NCBI GenBank assembly: GCA_002298125.1
Contig: DBMJ01000022.1
Location: forward strand, 131,172-195,171
Direction of reading: 5' to 3'
Source: Clostridium sp. UBA701
Lineage (GTDB): Bacteria; Bacillota; Clostridia; Clostridiales; Clostridiaceae
DNA: 64,000 nucleotides
How positions within the stretch are numbered: position 1 is the stretch's first letter; the number at the start of each line of letters is the position of its first letter. Shown here piece after piece: positions 61,170 to 64,000 of this stretch. The notes beneath the pieces are model-generated. The model was not told the origin of the DNA. It did not search any database and saw nothing but the letters and a program-made list of their open reading frames with translations. A program made the translations under genes and the position numbers.

Positions 61170-63626
61170 ATGAATAATGAAGGTAAAATATTACCTGTAG
61201 ATATTAAGCAGGAGATGAAAAAGTGTTATATAGATTATGCCATGAGCGTAATTGTTGGTCGTGCACTGCCTGATGTAAGGGATGGTCTAAAGCCTGTTCA
61301 TAGAAGAATACTATATTCTATGCAGGAGTTGGGTTTGAGTCCTGAAAAGGGTTATAGAAAGTGTGCCAGAATAGTGGGAGACGTTTTAGGTAAATATCAT
61401 CCACATGGTGATACCTCTGTATACGATGCACTAGTAAGATTGGCTCAGGATTTTTCTATAAGATATCTTTTAGTTGATGGGCATGGTAACTTTGGTTCTG
61501 TGGATGGAGATTTTCCAGCCGCTATGAGATATACAGAAGCAAAAATGAGCAAGATAACTCTTGAAATGCTAAGAGATATAAATAAGAATACCGTAGATTT
61601 CGTACCAAACTTTGATGGAGAAGAAGAGGAGCCTTCAGTGCTTCCTTCTAGATTTCCAAATCTATTGGTGAATGGATCCTCCGGTATTGCAGTAGGTATG
61701 GCTACAAATATACCTCCTCATAACCTGGTAGAGGTTATAGATGGTGTAATAATGTTAATTGAAAACCAAGACATTACCATACCAGAGCTTATGACTAAGA
61801 TAAAAGGACCTGATTTTCCTACTGCAGGAATAATAATGGGTACTCAAGGAATAAGAGAAGCCTATGAAACTGGCAGAGGTAAGGTTGTAATTAGAGGAAA
61901 GACTGACATTGAAGAGGAAAAGGGAAGATTCCGTATAGTAGTAACAGAGCTTCCATATCAGGTTAATAAGGCTAAGCTTATTGAAAATATTGCAGAGCTG
62001 GTTAAGGATAAAAGACTCGAAGGAATATCTGATTTAAGAGATGAATCAGATAGAGATGGTATGAGAATTGTAATTGAATTAAAGAGAGATGCCAATGCCA
62101 ATGTAGTTTTAAATCAATTATTCAAGCATACAAAGCTTCAAGACACCTTTGGCATAAATATGTTAGCTCTTGTAAATAATGAGCCTCAGACTCTAAACTT
62201 AAAGAAGGTACTTGTTCATTATCTAGATTTCCAGAAGGAAGTAGTACGAAGAAGAACAAGATTCGATCTAGATAAGGCACTGGCTAGAGCTCACATTTTA
62301 GAGGGCTTAAAAATAGCACTAGACCATTTAGATGAGGTTATAAACCTAATTAGAGCATCAAAGACAGATGAAGAGGCTAAAAATGGCCTTATGAGTAATT
62401 TTGGGTTATCAGAAAAACAAGCTCAAGCTATACTGGACCTTAGGCTTAGAAGATTAACAGGTTTAGAAAGAACCAAAATTGAAGATGAGTATGAGCAGTT
62501 GTTAAAAACTATTGCATACTTACAGGAAATTTTGGAGAAGGAGGAGCTTGTATTAAAAATAATCAAAGAAGAATTAGAGGAAATAAAGAACCGATTTGGC
62601 GATGCAAGAAGATCCGCTATAGTGAAGATGGAAAATGAGATAAATATAGAGGACTTAATACAGGAGCAAGAGGTGGTAGTAACCCTAACCCATGGAGGCT
62701 ATGTTAAGAGAATATCCTCAGACGCTTATACTGCCCAAAAAAGAGGGGGTAAGGGTATCCAGGCAATGTCTACAAAGGAAGATGACTTTGTGGAACATAT
62801 ATTTGTTACCTCTACTCATAACAATATACTCTTCTTTACAAACTCAGGAAGAGTTTATAAGCTAAAGGCTTATGAAATACCTGAGGCAGGAAGAAATGCT
62901 AAGGGAACTAATGTTATAAATCTTCTGCCATTAAACTCTGATGAGAAGATTCAAGCTGTAATAACCATAAAGGAATTTGAAGATGATAAATATCTTCTAA
63001 TGGCTACTAAGAAGGGTATAATAAAGAAAACTGATCTTAGTCAATATTCCTCTATAAGAAAGAATGGCTTAAATGCTATTAACTTAAAGGAGGAGGATGA
63101 GCTTATTCGAGTAGTCATAACTGATGGAGAAAGTGAAGTAATGGTCTTTACAGAGAATGGTTATGCTATAAGATTTAATGAGAAGGATGTAAGACCTATG
63201 GGAAGAACAGCTACTGGAGTAAAGGCTATTACTCTTCGTGAAGGTGATATTGCAGTAAGCATGGATATAGCCGTTCCAGAGGCAAAGGTTCTTATAGTAA
63301 GTGAAAATGGATTTGGAAAGAGGACTGAATTAGAGGAGTTTTCTGCACATCGTAGAGGTGGTAAGGGAATGAAGGCCTACAAGGTTACAGCTAAGACAGG
63401 AAAGCTTGTAGGAGCTCGTATGGTTTTGGAGCAGGATGAATTAATGCTTATTAATACTAGCGGTGTAGCCATAAGAATAAATGTATCTGGCATATCAACT
63501 ACTAGTAGAAATGCTATGGGAGTTACTTTAATGAGAACTACTGAAGAAGAAAAAGTGGTAGCCATAGCTAAAATTAATTCTCAAGAAGAAATAGAGACAC
63601 AGGAAGAAAATGAAGTATTAGAATAA
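61170..63626 (+). CDS. gyrA: DNA gyrase subunit A
   Basis: This 818-residue protein has DNA-cleavage domain motifs GRALPDVRDGLKPVHRRILY, HPHGDTSVYDALVRLAQDF (quinolone region; Ser at the usual first site reads Thr within GDTSVYD) and AAMRYTEAKMS with the catalytic Tyr. The C-terminal beta pinwheel has the GyrA box-like QKRGGKG. It starts 19 bp after gyrB. Confidence 0.98.
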   Translation: MNNEGKILPVDIKQEMKKCYIDYAMSVIVGRALPDVRDGLKPVHRRILYSMQELGLSPEKGYRKCARIVGDVLGKYHPHGDTSVYDALVRLAQDFSIRYLLVDGHGNFGSVDGDFPAAMRYTEAKMSKITLEMLRDINKNTVDFVPNFDGEEEEPSVLPSRFPNLLVNGSSGIAVGMATNIPPHNLVEVIDGVIMLIENQDITIPELMTKIKGPDFPTAGIIMGTQGIREAYETGRGKVVIRGKTDIEEEKGRFRIVVTELPYQVNKAKLIENIAELVKDKRLEGISDLRDESDRDGMRIVIELKRDANANVVLNQLFKHTKLQDTFGINMLALVNNEPQTLNLKKVLVHYLDFQKEVVRRRTRFDLDKALARAHILEGLKIALDHLDEVINLIRASKTDEEAKNGLMSNFGLSEKQAQAILDLRLRRLTGLERTKIEDEYEQLLKTIAYLQEILEKEELVLKIIKEELEEIKNRFGDARRSAIVKMENEINIEDLIQEQEVVVTLTHGGYVKRISSDAYTAQKRGGKGIQAMSTKEDDFVEHIFVTSTHNNILFFTNSGRVYKLKAYEIPEAGRNAKGTNVINLLPLNSDEKIQAVITIKEFEDDKYLLMATKKGIIKKTDLSQYSSIRKNGLNAINLKEEDELIRVVITDGESEVMVFTENGYAIRFNEKDVRPMGRTATGVKAITLREGDIAVSMDIAVPEAKVLIVSENGFGKRTELEEFSAHRRGGKGMKAYKVTAKTGKLVGARMVLEQDELMLINTSGVAIRINVSGISTTSRNAMGVTLMRTTEEEKVVAIAKINSQEEIETQEENEVLE

Positions 63627-63632
63627 CAGTGA

Positions 63633-63676
63633 AATAGCCTGATTTATCTCACATAGATAAGTCGGGCTATTATTAT
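63633..63676 (+). terminator. Terminator after gyrA
   Basis: AATAGCC and GGGCTATT, with inner TTATCT/AGATAA, form a long stem followed by ATTAT. It starts 6 bp after the gyrA stop. Confidence 0.7.
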
Positions 63677-63689
63677 GTTTAAATCAACC

Positions 63690-64000
63690 TTTCCTAGTGT
63701 ATCACATATAGAAATAGCGTAAAAATAAAAGCATTATGAAGCTATAGCGATTTATTTTAAAGAGATGATTAATAACATAAATACAAGCCTCTCAGAATTT
63801 GATAGAATATCACTTGTCGCAAAGATAAGCGGCAAGCACAATTTCCGTTCTACACTTAAGCCTGGCCGGCTTAAGTGATGATATATACATTCCTTTTGGA
63901 ATGGATATTTTAATAAACAACTTGATCCTTGAAAATTAAACAGAGAATAATTACAAAAACCAGTGACCTCAAGATGAAAATCTTGAGATACGGAAAAACT
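63690..64000 (+). promoter_or_regulatory. Probable rRNA operon leader
   Basis: The tail of the window has no ORF. It holds three strong hairpins: CTTGTCGC/GCGGCAAG near 63812-63835, CACTTAAGCC/GGCTTAAGTG at about 63852-63877 and CTCAAGAT/ATCTTGAG (63968-63987). It also has CTTGATCCTTGAAAATTAAA, a phrase typical of clostridial sequence before 16S genes. An rRNA operon after gyrA is common, but the 16S itself is not in the window. Confidence 0.5.

Noticed and set aside
1..64000. CRISPR array
   Set aside because: No regularly spaced identical repeats were seen; the repeats in 1-5.9 kb are coding and long.

Overview
The window is a replication-origin region from a low-GC, spore-forming Firmicute, most likely a member of Clostridiaceae. 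The reasons are the AT-rich sequence, the order rpmH-(oriC)-dnaA-dnaN-yaaA-recF-remB-gyrB-gyrA, the sporulation genes ytvI and yyaC, and a c-di-GMP-II riboswitch of the type common in clostridia. Genes left of about 54.2 kb are mostly on the minus strand and those to the right on the plus strand, as expected for replication diverging from oriC at about 54.3-56.2 kb.

Layout, left to right. (1) 1-5.9 kb: the N-terminal 1967 residues of a giant repeat-built surface protein. A c-di-GMP-II riboswitch/terminator sits in front of it, and a Fur-like box lies inside its promoter. (2) 6.3-8.7 kb: divergent feoA-feoB iron(II) uptake genes. (3) 8.8-17.3 kb: a lipoprotein-like DUF4362 protein, then a nine-gene aromatic operon aroF-tyrA-aroB-aroA-aroC-chorismate mutase-aroE-aroK-aroQ. 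The operon is preceded by a consensus promoter, a 55-codon leader peptide with 10 Tyr, 4 Phe and 1 Trp, and an intrinsic terminator, which together look like a Tyr-sensing attenuator. (4) 17.3-24.5 kb: a decayed island bounded by an intact tRNA-Thr(CGT) and a 50-bp copy of that tRNA's 3' half. It holds a broken tyrosine recombinase, a second fragment of the same recombinase, IS1595 and IS21-like remnants, a structured RNA of about 215 nt with its own promoter and terminator, a 37-residue hydrophobic peptide gene, and an RHS toxin tip with a probable immunity gene.

(5) 24.7-32.4 kb: hsp20 under a CtsR-type operator, then a minus-strand operon MazG-like-DUF2232-gdpP-rplI-lonC-dnaB. (6) 32.5-37.9 kb: an envelope or stress-type cluster (YhbD-like regulator, bactofilin-like protein, DUF2089, SHOCT-like protein, ABC-2 exporter). 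(7) 38.4-44.6 kb: rpsF-ssb-rpsR, DUF951, MscS, DUF3343, YedF, a LysE-type exporter, YtvI, YyaC and a YkuS-like protein. yyaC has its Shine-Dalgarno buried in a 15-bp hairpin. (8) 44.7-54.1 kb: DUF4446, parB, parA, noc, rsmG, mnmG, mnmE, jag, yidC, yidD, rnpA and rpmH, with two perfect parS sites. (9) 54.2-63.6 kb: a bipartite origin flanking dnaA, then dnaN, yaaA, recF, remB, gyrB and gyrA. The last 370 bp contain hairpins and sequence typical of an rRNA operon leader, so a 16S gene probably begins just outside the window.

The most novel-looking items are the Tyr-rich aro leader attenuator, the 215-nt island RNA, the combined Fur and c-di-GMP control of the adhesin next to feoAB, the tRNA-Thr island with its orphan toxin/immunity module, and the SD-masking hairpin before yyaC. 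All calls come from reading the sequence; no database search was run.
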